Of a stretch of 64,000 nt of DNA, positions 41,038 to 50,512 are shown in pieces. The notes under the pieces are model-generated. The model had not been told where the DNA came from. It saw nothing but the letters and a program-made list of their open reading frames with translations, and ran no database searches. Numbering within the stretch: the stretch's first letter is position 1; every line of letters starts with the position of its first letter. Source of the stretch: Novosphingobium sp. G106 (lineage in GTDB: Bacteria > Pseudomonadota > Alphaproteobacteria > Sphingomonadales > Sphingomonadaceae); NCBI RefSeq assembly GCF_019075875.1, contig NZ_JAHOOZ010000001.1, positions 5,991,501 through 6,055,500 of the forward strand. Reading direction: 5' to 3'. The position numbers and the translations under genes are program-made.

Positions 41038-41486
41038 CAGAACACCTTCCGCATTTCGACGCGCAGCCGGGTGAGGCGGCTCGCCAGGATGCGCCAGCCG
41101 ACGGGCAGCTTCACATAGGTCTCGCGATAATGGCCGAACCCGTGGAGATAGGTGCTGCCGTCGTAGAGCGGGTTTTCGGGCGTGCGGTAGAGCCGGTCCT
41201 CCATCGCCCAGATCACCTTGGCCTCGGTGTCCGAAGTGAACTCGATGATCGGCGTGTGCCCGTGGTGCACCGATGCCTGGTCCGCCGCCGCCTCGGAGGC
41301 ATATTTCAGCACTTCCTCGAAGGGCGTGAACGGTTCCTCACGGAATTCGGGCACTTCGAGCCGACCTTCGGGCGCCCAGACCTCGCGCCGCCACATGTCC
41401 CAGTCCTTGTGATCGAAGGCATAGAAGTACTTCGCCTTGACCTGCTTGATCTCCTCGATCGCCAGCAGTCGTTCGATTTCGGTCAT
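41037..41486 (-). CDS. SnoaL-like/NTF2-fold protein, copy 1
   Basis: A 149-residue paralogue of the next gene, sharing AKYFYAFDHKDWDMW, VWAPEGRLEVPE, HHGHTPIIEF and GHYRETYVK. First gene of the SnoaL-SnoaL-TauD operon, divergent from the luciferase-like oxidoreductase at 41572. The two paralogues may form a heteromer or handle sequential steps; this cannot be told from the sequence. Confidence 0.85.
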   Translation of the reverse strand: MTEIERLLAIEEIKQVKAKYFYAFDHKDWDMWRREVWAPEGRLEVPEFREEPFTPFEEVLKYASEAAADQASVHHGHTPIIEFTSDTEAKVIWAMEDRLYRTPENPLYDGSTYLHGFGHYRETYVKLPVGWRILASRLTRLRVEMRKVF

Positions 41487-41571
41487 GCCTTGTCTCTCCC
41501 AAGACGGTATTGGCCTATGTCGTCATTGGGAATTGAATCGCACGAAAGGTCAAGGGTATGAGGATCGGCGC

Positions 41572-42471
41572 ATGAGGATCGACAAGCTCGCAGTCTGGAT
41601 CAACACGATGGGCTATCCTTCGGCCGATCTCGTCGCTTTCGCCCGTCGGCTCGAGGGTTGGGGTTATGGCACCCTGTGGATCAACGACGGCATGGGCAGC
41701 GATCCGATGGTCCTGGCCGCGAAGATCCTGTCGGACACCGAGCGGCTGCAGGTCGCGCTAGGCGTCGCCAACATCTATTCGCGCGACCCGACGATGATGA
41801 TCGGCGCGCAGTACGGCCTCAACGAGCAGTGGAACGGGCGCTTCCTGCTGGGCCTGGGGGCGAGCCACGCCTTCATCGTCGAAGGGATGCGCGGGCACAG
41901 CTACCAGAAGCCGGTGGCGACGATGCGCGCCTATCTCGATGCGATGGCGGGGCTCGACTATGCCGGCCCGCCACCGGCCGAAAAGCCGCTGACGGTGATC
42001 GCCGCGCTCGGTCCCAAGATGCTCGAACTCGCGCGCGACAAGGTCGACGGCGCGCATCCGTACAGTACCACGCCCCAGCACACTGCGATGGCACGCGACA
42101 TCCTGGGGCCCGGCAAGCTGCTGCTGGTCGAGCAAAGGGTCATGCTCGAAAGTGATGCAGGGAAGGCCCGGGCGGTCGGCCGCGGGCTGGTCTCGGGCCT
42201 GGCAACCATGCCCAACTATCGCAACAGCCTGCTGCGCATGGGGCTCATCGACGAGGACTATGCGGGCGGCGAGGTGTCCGACGCGGCGGCCGATGCGATG
42301 GTCGCCTGGGGCGATGCCCTAGCGATCCGGCGGCGCCTGCAAGAGCACTGGGACGCCGGGGCCGATCAGGTCGCGATTGAGGTTATCCCGAAGGACGGAG
42401 CGCTGCTGACGGCTGAAGACGAGAAGATTCTCGAACAGCTCGCGCCCAACGCCGAACAACAGCTCGCCTGA
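41572..42471 (+). CDS. Luciferase-like oxidoreductase (F420/FMN type)
   Basis: A 299-residue TIM-barrel oxidoreductase of the LLM family, in the subgroup often annotated as F420-dependent. Landmarks are YGTLWINDGMGSDPM, VALGVANIYSRDP and GRFLLGLGASHA. No F420 biosynthesis gene is in the window, so flavin use is equally possible. The ATG at 41572 is preferred; another ATG at 41558 is out of frame. It is divergent from the SnoaL-TauD operon and ends before a clear hairpin. Confidence 0.85.
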   Translation: MRIDKLAVWINTMGYPSADLVAFARRLEGWGYGTLWINDGMGSDPMVLAAKILSDTERLQVALGVANIYSRDPTMMIGAQYGLNEQWNGRFLLGLGASHAFIVEGMRGHSYQKPVATMRAYLDAMAGLDYAGPPPAEKPLTVIAALGPKMLELARDKVDGAHPYSTTPQHTAMARDILGPGKLLLVEQRVMLESDAGKARAVGRGLVSGLATMPNYRNSLLRMGLIDEDYAGGEVSDAAADAMVAWGDALAIRRRLQEHWDAGADQVAIEVIPKDGALLTAEDEKILEQLAPNAEQQLA

Positions 42472-42479
42472 AACGAAAA

Positions 42480-42508
42480 CTGGCAGCCCGCGGGGCACCG
42501 GCTGCCAG
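42480..42508. terminator. Hairpin terminator between convergent genes
   Basis: A perfect 9-bp stem CTGGCAGCC/GGCTGCCAG with an 11-base loop. On the minus strand it is followed by TTTTCGTTT, so it best serves the small secreted-protein gene. Confidence 0.7.
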
Positions 42509-42528
42509 CATCTCTTGTCAGTTCGGGC

Positions 42529-42855
42529 TTACTTCGAAGCGGAGATCGCCGCTTCGAGCTGGGCCTTGGTCATGCTGATCGTCGGGCCCTTTGGGCCGGC
42601 GGCGAACGAGCTCAACGGGACGGTCGCCTTGGCCGAGCCGGTCGTGATGACGGCATTCGCGCCGCTGATGCTCTCGACCGTAGCCACGACTTCGCCGGCC
42701 GTGTCGTAGATCGTGTCGCCTGCCTTGGCGGTCGCAGCCTGGGCGGCTGGGGCTTCGGCGGCGGGGGCCGGCGCGGCGGCGGCATCCTGAGCCATGGCGG
42801 GAGCCGTCATGCCGAGGGCGGAAACGGTAACGATTGCGGCAAAAATCTTCTTCAC
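42529..42855 (-). CDS. Small secreted Ala/Pro-rich protein
   Basis: A 108-residue protein with a signal peptide (KKIFAAIVTVSALGMTAPAMAQ), an alanine/proline-rich linker and a compact C-terminal part (AGDTIYDTAGEVVATVESIS...) that resembles one small beta unit. It is probably periplasmic. Start is the GTG at 42855 with GGGAG seven bases upstream. Function unknown; similar small proteins are common in sphingomonads. Confidence 0.75.
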   Translation of the reverse strand: MKKIFAAIVTVSALGMTAPAMAQDAAAAPAPAAEAPAAQAATAKAGDTIYDTAGEVVATVESISGANAVITTGSAKATVPLSSFAAGPKGPTISMTKAQLEAAISASK

Positions 42856-42974
42856 GCTGTAACTCCCAATTGTTGATGGCGTATTTGCAACGCTCAACTT
42901 GGCGGCGGGCGCCCGCATGAGGAGTCGAAATGCGATGGACGGCGGGACTCCGGCGATGGGCCGACTCAAGCCGT

Positions 42975-44102
42975 TCAAATCCCCCGGCAATCGTCCGAGT
43001 CGCGCTGGCCGGCGAAGCGTGCATCGATCCAGTCGAGCGTAGTCTTGGCGCTATCGCGCGCGCTGTTCTCGTGCGCGGTGCCGGTCATGCGCAGATATCG
43101 CAGCGGGCGGCCCAGCCGGCAGTAGCGGCGGGCAAAGTCGCGTGTCACCGCCGGCGCGACGATCTTGTCGGCATCGCTCTGGGCTATCATCAGCGGGCCG
43201 GGGACCGCTCGCGGATCGACGCTGTTGTCGCGGGCGATGACCGACCAGGGCCGGATCGCGCCGACGTCCTTGCTGCGCAGCGCATTGCGCACGGCCACCA
43301 CGCCGAGGATCGTGCCCAGCCGCGGCTTGCCGTTGAGCTCGATGCAATTGTTCTGGGCGAGGCGCGTGACCACGCCCTGGATCGACGGTGTGAACAGCGT
43401 CGAGAGCGGCGCATCCAGCCGCTGCGACCAGCTGTAGACCGCGAAAGTCGTCAGCATCGCGCGGGCGTTGAGATCGCTGCCCGAGCGCAGGTTGGCAGCC
43501 AGATCGGTCGGCGGCGCCGCGGCGGCGGTGGCGGTCAACGACAGGTCGGGCGCATAGCGCCGGGCCTCGGCCGCGGTCCACAGCGCGGCATGGCCGCCCT
43601 GCGATTCGCCCCAGACGGCGAAAGCGTGGCCCGACCCCGCCGCAGGTATGCCGCGCGCCGCGCGCACGGCGTCGAGCACCGAATGGGCGGTCTCGCGGCC
43701 GAGCAGGAGGGCGTGCTGCCCCGGCGAGCCGAGGCCCGGATAGTCGGCCGCGACCACGACATAGCCGCGCGCCACCATCTCGCCCAGCGCGGGACTCAGT
43801 GTCAGGATCGCCGGATTCAGCGACGGAGCGCAGCGCTGGGCGATGCCCCAGGCGCCGTGGGTCCAGGCGATCACCGGCCTGATCCGCGATGCCGTCGGGC
43901 CGGTCGGGGCGGCGACGATGCCGGTCGCGGTTATCGCCCGGCCGTTCTCGTCGGTGGTGCCGTAGGTGATCTTCCAGGCCTGCATTCCTGCTGGCGCGTT
44001 GAGCATAGGCTGCGCCGAAACCAGCGAGCCGGCCTGCTGGGCCTGAGCCGGCGATGCGGCGAGAGCAACAAGCGCGACAAGCGCCCTCAGGCGTCCAGGC
44101 AT
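42975..44102 (-). CDS. Secretory lipase-type alpha/beta hydrolase
   Basis: A 375-residue exported alpha/beta hydrolase of the secretory lipase (LIP) type. A signal peptide (about 1-21, ending PAQA) precedes the core. The nucleophile elbow is GESQGG. AWTHGAWG is the oxyanion region. GTAHENSA probably carries the catalytic histidine. It likely hydrolyses esters in the periplasm or outside the cell. It stands alone downstream of ligD on the same strand. Confidence 0.87.
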   Translation of the reverse strand: MPGRLRALVALVALAASPAQAQQAGSLVSAQPMLNAPAGMQAWKITYGTTDENGRAITATGIVAAPTGPTASRIRPVIAWTHGAWGIAQRCAPSLNPAILTLSPALGEMVARGYVVVAADYPGLGSPGQHALLLGRETAHSVLDAVRAARGIPAAGSGHAFAVWGESQGGHAALWTAAEARRYAPDLSLTATAAAAPPTDLAANLRSGSDLNARAMLTTFAVYSWSQRLDAPLSTLFTPSIQGVVTRLAQNNCIELNGKPRLGTILGVVAVRNALRSKDVGAIRPWSVIARDNSVDPRAVPGPLMIAQSDADKIVAPAVTRDFARRYCRLGRPLRYLRMTGTAHENSARDSAKTTLDWIDARFAGQRDSDDCRGI

Positions 44103-44127
44103 ACCGTCTTCCCTCCTAAGCGCGCCG

Positions 44128-46644
44128 CTACACTTCCGGCAGAACCTGCGCGGCGAAGCCCCAGCCTTTGAGCTCCTTGCTCGCCGCGCGCTCGATCAGT
44201 TTCTGGGCATCGGCGATCGACCATTCGTGGGCGCTGCCGATGTCCTTCAATTCGTCCCAGGTGATCGGCACGGCCACCGGCGCATTTTCGCGGGCGCGCG
44301 CCGAATAGGGCATCACCGCGGTGCTGCCGCGCTGGTTGCGCAAGTAGTCGATGAATATCCTGCCCACGCGCTTGGCCTTGGACATCGTCGCGACAAAGCG
44401 GTCGGGCTCGGCCATCGACAGCGCTTCGGCGAAGCGCTTGGCGAAGTCCTTGTGCTCGTCCCATGAATGGCCGGGCGTCAGCGGCACGATCACATGCACG
44501 CCCTTGCCGCCGGTCAGCATGGCGAAAGTAGTCAGGCCGAGATCGCTCAGCTTGTCGCGCAGGTCGAAGGCGGCCTGCTTGACCTCGGCAAAGCCCAGGC
44601 CCTCGTCGGGATCGAGATCGAAGATCATCCGGTCGGGCAATTCGACGTCGCTGGCGTGCGAATCCCAGCCGTGGAATTCGATCGTGCCCATCTGCACGCA
44701 GGACAGGATGCCCGCGGCGCTGTCGACGTAGAGATAGTCCTCGGTGCCCCCGTCCTTCTCGCGGATCGGCACGTGGTGGACATCCTCGCCGAACGAACCG
44801 CTGTCGTGCTTCTGGAAGAAGCACTTCTTGGCGCGGCCCTGCGGGCAGCGGACCAGGCTGATCGGCCGGTTCGCCATATGGGCGAGCATCAGCGGCGCGA
44901 TCGCGGTGTAGTAGTCGGCGAGCTGGCCCTTGGTCTGGCCGCTCTCGGGGAAGATCACGCGCTCGCGGCTGGTGATATTGACGCCGGTGTCCGGGGCAGG
45001 GGCAGGTTGGGCTTTCTCGGGTTTCACATCGCTGGCCTTCTTGTCGCCGCGCAGTCCGAGGAAGCTACCATGACGGACACGGCCGTCAGCAGTCATTTCG
45101 GCGAAGGCAATCTCGGCGATGAGCTTGGGTTCGATCCAGGTGCCGCCGCGCGCTTCGGGGCGGGGCACTTCGGCGGCCGGCTTGTCGCACGTCAGCGGCT
45201 TCATCTTCCGCGCAAGCTCGTCGAGCGTCGCGGTGTCGAACCCGGTGCCGACCTTGCCTTTGTAAACGAGCTCTTTGCCCTCGTACTGCGCGAGGAACAG
45301 TGAGGAGAACGGCCGCGCCTTGGCGCTCGACTTGGCCCAGCCGATCACGATGAATTCCTGCCGCCGCGTGCATTTGACCTTGACCCAGGTCTTGGTCCGC
45401 GCGCCGCGGTAGGGCGCATCGATGCGCTTCGAGATGATCCCTTCCATCCCCGCCTGGCACATCGCCTCGTATAGCTTCTCGCCCGCGCCGATGAGGTGAT
45501 CGGCGACGCGGACCGGCGGCTCGGCATCGACCAGCAGCGCTTCGAGCCGCTCCTTGCGCTCGATCTGGGGCAGGGCCTTCAGGTCCTCGCCGTTCAGCGA
45601 GAGCAGGTCGAAGGCGTGGAAGTCCATATGCGACTTCTGCGCGCCGTGACCGCGTTTCAGTTCGTTCTGCAGGGCGGAGAAGCTGGGATTGCCGTCGGCG
45701 CCGGGGGCGGTGATCTCGCCGTCGATCAGCGCGGGCGGCAGGTCCATTGCGGCGATCGCCTCGACCAGCGGGCCGAACTTGTCGGTCCAGTTGAGCCCGT
45801 TGCGCGTGAATACGCGCACGTCCGCGCCGGCAACCGAGATCAGCGCGCGGTAGCCGTCGAACTTGATCTCGTGGAACCAGTCGTTGCCCGCGGGCACGGC
45901 ATCGACCAGCGTCGCAAGCTGCGGCGCGGTGAAAGCGGGAGGCTTGCCGCCGGTCTTGCGCGCAGGCCTGGCGGCCCGTTTGTTGTGGCTTGCCGCCTTG
46001 GCCATCTCGGCGGCGAAGGCATCGCCTTTCTTGCCTTTCAGCGAATGGGCCCCCTGCTTGTCTGCCGCGATCTCGGCCATCGAGCGCCCGGTCAGCACGC
46101 TGGATAGCGCGCGCTCGACCAGTTCGCCCGAGCCGGCGGCGTACTTGTCCTCGATCTTGCGCAGCAGCCAGTTCTCGCGCTTCTCGCCGGGGCGGGGCTT
46201 CAGGCGGATCAGGATCCATTCGCCCTTCATCCGTTCGCCGTGGAGGATGAAATGGAGGTGGCCTTCTTCGATGTCCTTGGCGCTCTTGCCGGGGATCGGC
46301 TCCCAGGTGCCTTTGTCCCAGAGCATGACCGTACCGCCGCCGTATTCGCCCTTGGGGATCACCCCCTCGAATTCGGCGTAGGACATCGGGTGGTCCTCGG
46401 TGCGGACGGCGAGCCGCTTGTCATTGGGATCGAGGCTTGGCCCTCTGGTCACCGCCCAGCTCTTGAGCACGCCATCGGCTTCGAGCCGGAAATCCCAGTG
46501 CAACCGGGTTGCCTCGTGCTTCTGGACGATAAAGCGGTTGCCCCTGGCGCTCGATTGGCGCGTGCCTTTCGGCTCGGCAGTCTTCTTGAAGTCGCGCTTG
46601 GCATTGTAGCTCGCCAGCGGATCGGATTTCTGCCGCGTCGCCAC
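44128..46644 (-). CDS. ligD: ATP-dependent DNA ligase D (end-joining)
   Basis: A multifunctional non-homologous end-joining enzyme (838 residues) in the order phosphoesterase-ligase-polymerase. The 3'-phosphoesterase is at about 25-180 (HEATRLHWDFRLEADG). The ligase is at about 235-520 with the nucleotidyl lysine in HEIKFDGYRAL. The polymerase/primase is at about 555-835, with LVRCPQGRAKKCFFQKH and MIFDLDPDEGLGF, whose aspartates bind metal. All active-site regions look intact. It starts two bases after the Ku stop, so the pair is coupled. Confidence 0.96.
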   Translation of the reverse strand: MATRQKSDPLASYNAKRDFKKTAEPKGTRQSSARGNRFIVQKHEATRLHWDFRLEADGVLKSWAVTRGPSLDPNDKRLAVRTEDHPMSYAEFEGVIPKGEYGGGTVMLWDKGTWEPIPGKSAKDIEEGHLHFILHGERMKGEWILIRLKPRPGEKRENWLLRKIEDKYAAGSGELVERALSSVLTGRSMAEIAADKQGAHSLKGKKGDAFAAEMAKAASHNKRAARPARKTGGKPPAFTAPQLATLVDAVPAGNDWFHEIKFDGYRALISVAGADVRVFTRNGLNWTDKFGPLVEAIAAMDLPPALIDGEITAPGADGNPSFSALQNELKRGHGAQKSHMDFHAFDLLSLNGEDLKALPQIERKERLEALLVDAEPPVRVADHLIGAGEKLYEAMCQAGMEGIISKRIDAPYRGARTKTWVKVKCTRRQEFIVIGWAKSSAKARPFSSLFLAQYEGKELVYKGKVGTGFDTATLDELARKMKPLTCDKPAAEVPRPEARGGTWIEPKLIAEIAFAEMTADGRVRHGSFLGLRGDKKASDVKPEKAQPAPAPDTGVNITSRERVIFPESGQTKGQLADYYTAIAPLMLAHMANRPISLVRCPQGRAKKCFFQKHDSGSFGEDVHHVPIREKDGGTEDYLYVDSAAGILSCVQMGTIEFHGWDSHASDVELPDRMIFDLDPDEGLGFAEVKQAAFDLRDKLSDLGLTTFAMLTGGKGVHVIVPLTPGHSWDEHKDFAKRFAEALSMAEPDRFVATMSKAKRVGRIFIDYLRNQRGSTAVMPYSARARENAPVAVPITWDELKDIGSAHEWSIADAQKLIERAASKELKGWGFAAQVLPEV

Positions 46645-46646
46645 GG

Positions 46647-47540
46647 TCAGGCGCGTTTGCGCCGCGCCGCGGGCTTGGCTGCGGCAGCTGGACGGCTCTT
46701 GGGTGTCGCTTTGGCTGTCGGTTTTTCCGCCTTGTCGGGCGCCGTCTTCTTGCCCTCGACCGAGGCCTTGAGCGCGGCCATTAGATCAATGACGTTGGAC
46801 TTGCCCGAAGCCGGCCCCGGTTCCTCGACATCCTCGAGCACGCGCTTGCCCTTGGCTTTCGCTTTCTTTTCAATCAGCCGGTGCAGCCCGTCGATATAAC
46901 GGTTGTGATATTCGCCGGCATCGAACTTGCCCGCCTTCTTCTCGATCAGGGTGGTGGCGAGATCGAGCAGGTCGGCATCGGGCTTCGTGTCGCCGATATC
47001 GCGGAAATAGTTCGCCGCCTTGTTCACCTCGTCGGCATAGCGCAGCGTCTCGAGCACCAGCCCGCGGCCGCAGGGCTTGAGGCTGACGAGAAACTCCTGG
47101 CCCCTGATCGCGAGCTGCCCAAGGCCTACTTTCCGTGATTTCCGAAGGGCTTCACGCAGCACGACGTAGGCCTCCTCGGCAAGATCGTCGGCGGGGACGA
47201 CGTAATAGGGCTGGTCGAAATAGAGTACGTCGATCGCATCGGCATCGACGAACTGGACGAGATCGAGCGTCCGCTTGGACTCGAGCTTGACCGCCTCGAT
47301 CTCCGCGTCCTCGAGCAGCACGAAATGGCCCTTGGAGAGCTCGTAGCCCTTGATGATTTCGTCGCGGTCGACCGGGCCGATGCCCGGCACGACCTTCTCG
47401 TACTTGATCGGCTTGCCCGAAGGCTCGTGAATCTGGCGGAAGGAGATCGAGGCGCCCGACTTGGTCGCCTTGTAGATCTCCACCGGGATCGAGACGAGCG
47501 CCAGTCGGATCTGGCCTTTCCAGTAAGCACGAGCGGCCAT
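46647..47540 (-). CDS. ku: DNA end-binding protein Ku
   Basis: A 297-residue bacterial Ku that binds double-strand break ends and recruits LigD. The Ku core covers about 5-255 (WKGQIRLALVSIPVEIYKAT, YVVPADDLAEEAYVVLREA), followed by a Lys/Ala/Pro-rich tail (KSRPAAAAKPAARRKRA) typical of bacterial Ku and thought to aid DNA binding. First gene of the ku-ligD operon. A GGAAC element lies upstream but without a matching -10, so EcfG control is not supported. Confidence 0.96.
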   Translation of the reverse strand: MAARAYWKGQIRLALVSIPVEIYKATKSGASISFRQIHEPSGKPIKYEKVVPGIGPVDRDEIIKGYELSKGHFVLLEDAEIEAVKLESKRTLDLVQFVDADAIDVLYFDQPYYVVPADDLAEEAYVVLREALRKSRKVGLGQLAIRGQEFLVSLKPCGRGLVLETLRYADEVNKAANYFRDIGDTKPDADLLDLATTLIEKKAGKFDAGEYHNRYIDGLHRLIEKKAKAKGKRVLEDVEEPGPASGKSNVIDLMAALKASVEGKKTAPDKAEKPTAKATPKSRPAAAAKPAARRKRA

Positions 47541-47645
47541 GGTCTACCTCCGCGGATTAAGTACACCCGCGGCGATTTGGTTCCAACATCGATGGCCCGA
47601 TGCAGAGGCGGGCGGCGGCCCTCGTCCTTTGCCGTCAGGGCTCGT

Positions 47646-48707
47646 TCAGCGCTTCCCGGCCGCCGAAAGCGCGATCCGGATATCCGAAGTGACGTTCTGG
47701 GGGGACGCGACGGTCAGAGTCGCCGCCATGGCGATTTCCTCCGCCTGGGGGCCTGCCAGAACGCCGACGACGTCGCCGGAGCCCGTTGAAGCCGTGCCGT
47801 TGAGCGTGGACAACGTCGGCGTTCCCGACTGGTTGAAATTGATCGTGATGATATTCACGGTCGCATTCGTCTGCGGATTCTTGAGTGTGAGGTCGAGTTT
47901 CGTCGAGAACGCCTTGCTGGTGAAGTCGACCGTGGTGGTAAGCGTTCCGATCACGTCATATTGCGCGCTGTTGTCTCGGGCGATGCCTTTCACCACGCCG
48001 GTATAGGTCGCGACGCCCGCGCGGTTGAGGCCCGCGGCACCCGTCGGCAGGGCATAGCCGAAAGGCAGATAGGTGATAAGCGGGCCGCCCAGAGACGCGT
48101 TCTGGATCGTGAACAGGCCGAAGCTGGCATAGTTCAGATTGAGCGTCGGGTTGGCGGAACCCGGATTGAACAGGCGCAGCATGTAGACGTCGGACCCCGA
48201 AGTGGTGAGGCACTGGTCGCGGCGGAACAGGGTCTCCTCGGGTGTGGTCGCAGTGGTGACGATGTTGTCCGGGCCGAAGCTGATGCTCGAATCCAGCGAA
48301 CTGTTGAACTCGATGAAGGTGTAGCGCTTGGTCGCCTGAGAATAGTGGAGCCGATCGGTCAGCGAGGGCGGCGAGAGCGCTCCGCCGTCTGCGCTGATCC
48401 GCGCGAGCGGAACCGAAAACGTATCGCTGTAGACCGCGTCGGGGCGGCAGACGGTGCGAAAGAATGTTCCAGGAACGGGCTGGCCTTGAGGCACGCCGGC
48501 ACCGGAATCGCCCACGGCAGCGGCCGGCGTCGGCAGCGTCGTAAGCGGTGTGGGTGTGGGTGTGGGTGTGGGTGTGGGGGTCGGAGACGGGCTCGGCGTC
48601 GCCGTAGGGGTCGGCGACGGCGTAGAGCTTCCGCCATCCCCACACCCAGTCAGCGCCGAAACAGCCAGCAAAGGTGCTACGACGCGGTAAAAACGCATTT
48701 CATTCAT
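47646..48707 (-). CDS. TbpB-like surface lipoprotein with Pro-Thr linker
   Basis: A lipoprotein of about 353 residues. The lipobox is LTGC (VAPLLAVSALTGCGDGG). It is followed by a long Pro-Thr/Ser repeat linker and a beta-rich domain. The end GDVVGVLAGPQAEEIAMAATL resembles the C-terminal barrel of transferrin-binding-protein-like lipoproteins, where a G-x-F-x-G-x-x-AEE pattern is usual. It is probably anchored to the outer membrane. Starts at 48707 or 48698 are both possible. The ligand is unknown. Confidence 0.7.
   Translation of the reverse strand: MNEMRFYRVVAPLLAVSALTGCGDGGSSTPSPTPTATPSPSPTPTPTPTPTPTPLTTLPTPAAAVGDSGAGVPQGQPVPGTFFRTVCRPDAVYSDTFSVPLARISADGGALSPPSLTDRLHYSQATKRYTFIEFNSSLDSSISFGPDNIVTTATTPEETLFRRDQCLTTSGSDVYMLRLFNPGSANPTLNLNYASFGLFTIQNASLGGPLITYLPFGYALPTGAAGLNRAGVATYTGVVKGIARDNSAQYDVIGTLTTTVDFTSKAFSTKLDLTLKNPQTNATVNIITINFNQSGTPTLSTLNGTASTGSGDVVGVLAGPQAEEIAMAATLTVASPQNVTSDIRIALSAAGKR
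48548..48577. repeat. GTGTGG tandem repeat (5 units) in the lipoprotein linker
   Basis: Five perfect 6-base units encode part of the Pro-Thr linker. Being a multiple of 3, changes in unit number would alter linker length without breaking the frame. Confidence 0.8.
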
Positions 48708-48883
48708 AGCCTTCACGCTAGAGAGCTTGATAGACAGCGGCAAGCCTCGCGGAACTCGTCGCAGATCTTAGTTGCTCCATTGTGAAGGTACTTTCCTACG
48801 CCAATAGCGAGCGCAAGCGCCTGCGCCCCGGCGCGGGCGCTGTCAGCCAAGCGCCCCGGCCTCCCCTATGACGTGGGCCGCCC

Positions 48884-50278
48884 TCAATCGCGCGGCATGC
48901 GGTTCCAGGCGTCGAGTGCGGCGATCTTGTAGGCCTCCGCCAGCGTCGGGTAATTGAAGGTGTTCTCGATGAAGTAGTCGACCGTGCCCTTAAGGTTGAG
49001 CACCGCCTGGCCGATGTGGATCAGCTCGGTAGCGCCTTCGCCGAGGATGTGGACGCCCAGCAGCCGACGCGTCTTGTGGCTGAAGATCATCTTCATCATG
49101 CCCTGATCGAGGCCCATGATATGCCCGCGTGAGGTCTCGCGCATGCGGGCGATGCCGCATTCGTAGGCGATGCCCTTGTCGCGCACTTCCTGCTCGCTCA
49201 TGCCCACGGTCGAGATTTCCGGCACGGCATAGACACCGTAGGGGAAATAGGCCGGAGCCGGCGGCAGCGGCAGCTCGAAGGCATGGCAGGCAGCAATACG
49301 GCCCTGTTCCATCGAGGTTGAAGCAAGGCTGGGAAAACCGATCACGTCGCCCGCCGCATAGATGTGCGGAACTTCGGTCTGGAACGTGTCGGCGTTCACT
49401 TTCAGCCGCCCGCGCCCATCGGTCGTAAGGCCGCAGGCGTCGAGTCCGAGTTGGTCGGTCGCGCCCATGCGGCCGGCGCAATAGAGCAACATCTCGTTGC
49501 GCACGATGCGGCCGTCCTCGGTCGTGCAGACGACGCGGTTGCCCTCGCGAACGACCGATTTGACCGGCGAGCCGAGCCGGAACGAGACGCCGCGGTCACG
49601 TAGCTGGTGGACGAATTCGTCGATGATCTCGCGGTCGATGAAATCGAGGAAAGTGCTCCGCGGTTCGATGATCGTCACCGCCACGTCGAGCGCGCTGAAA
49701 ATCGTCGCATATTCAATGCCGATCACGCCCGCGCCGACGACGGTGAGACTGCGCGGCAGGCGCGGGATCTCGACCACCTCGTCGCTGTCGAGGATGCAAT
49801 CGTCGTCGAAGTCGATGCCCTCGGGGCGGAAAGGAACCGTGCCCACGGCAATCAGGATGCGCTCGCCTTCGACCGCCAACTGGCTGCCGTCGGGCGAGGT
49901 GACGATCAGGCGGTGCGCGTCCTCGAAGCGGGCGAAGCCCTCCATCGTGTGGACGCCGTTGCGCAGGAACTGGTGTTCGAGCACGTCGACCTCATGCTCG
50001 AGCGTCTTGTGCAGGCGGATGCCCAGATCCTCGCTGCCAATCTCCTTCTTGACCCGGTACGACCGGCCATAGAAGCCGCGCTCGCGCCAGCCCGAGAGGT
50101 TGAGCGCGGTCTCGCGCAGGGTTTTCGAAGGGATCGTGCCCGTATGCACCGAAACGCCGCCGACCCGCTTGCGGCCTTCGACGACGAGTACCGACTTGCC
50201 GAGCTTCGCTGCCTGGATCGCGGCGCGGCGGCCCGAGGGACCGCTGCCGATGACGATGAAATCGTACTGCCCCGCCAT
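48884..50278 (-). CDS. sthA: Soluble pyridine nucleotide transhydrogenase
   Basis: A 464-residue flavoprotein that exchanges hydride between NADPH and NAD. FAD site is IVIGSGPSGRRAAIQAA. NAD(P) site is VVGAGVIGIEYATIF. The C-terminal dimer domain has NYPTLAEAYK. The segment VHTGTIPSKTLRE replaces the disulfide of related dehydrogenases, which is normal for SthA; here even the first cysteine position is serine. The start at 50278 (MAGQYDF) matches the family; an upstream ATG at 50359 would add 27 residues. Confidence 0.92.
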   Translation of the reverse strand: MAGQYDFIVIGSGPSGRRAAIQAAKLGKSVLVVEGRKRVGGVSVHTGTIPSKTLRETALNLSGWRERGFYGRSYRVKKEIGSEDLGIRLHKTLEHEVDVLEHQFLRNGVHTMEGFARFEDAHRLIVTSPDGSQLAVEGERILIAVGTVPFRPEGIDFDDDCILDSDEVVEIPRLPRSLTVVGAGVIGIEYATIFSALDVAVTIIEPRSTFLDFIDREIIDEFVHQLRDRGVSFRLGSPVKSVVREGNRVVCTTEDGRIVRNEMLLYCAGRMGATDQLGLDACGLTTDGRGRLKVNADTFQTEVPHIYAAGDVIGFPSLASTSMEQGRIAACHAFELPLPPAPAYFPYGVYAVPEISTVGMSEQEVRDKGIAYECGIARMRETSRGHIMGLDQGMMKMIFSHKTRRLLGVHILGEGATELIHIGQAVLNLKGTVDYFIENTFNYPTLAEAYKIAALDAWNRMPRD

Positions 50279-50512
50279 GCGCTTGCCCCGCGTGAGTTCG
50301 ACCGGAAAGTCGCCGCAGTGTACAGAAGCCGTCGCCTTGCGGTAGTCAAAATGCTGCATTGCACAATCTTTCGCGCTTGGGATGCCCCCTGATCCGAACG
50401 TAGATAACGGCATTTTAAGCAAATTTTTCAGGCCGGATGGGCTGAAGGCGATCGTTTGTCGCCGCAAAGTTGGGGGCTCGCCGCGATGGCGGACTGGCGC
50501 TAGGATGCCGGA

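Noticed and set aside
47530..47590. GGAAC element upstream of ku as an EcfG promoter
   Set aside because: The minus-strand GGAAC at 47584-47580 is followed at 16-17 bases by TACT/ACTT, with no CGTT-like -10, so EcfG control of ku-ligD is not supported.
48540..48585. GT-rich tandem repeat as a CRISPR-like array
   Set aside because: Units are 6 bases without spacers and lie inside a coding linker. No CRISPR array or cas gene is seen anywhere in the window.
48884..50467. sthA extended to 50467
   Set aside because: The added N-terminus is not expected for the family, and MAGQYDF at 50278 is the normal start of SthA-type proteins.
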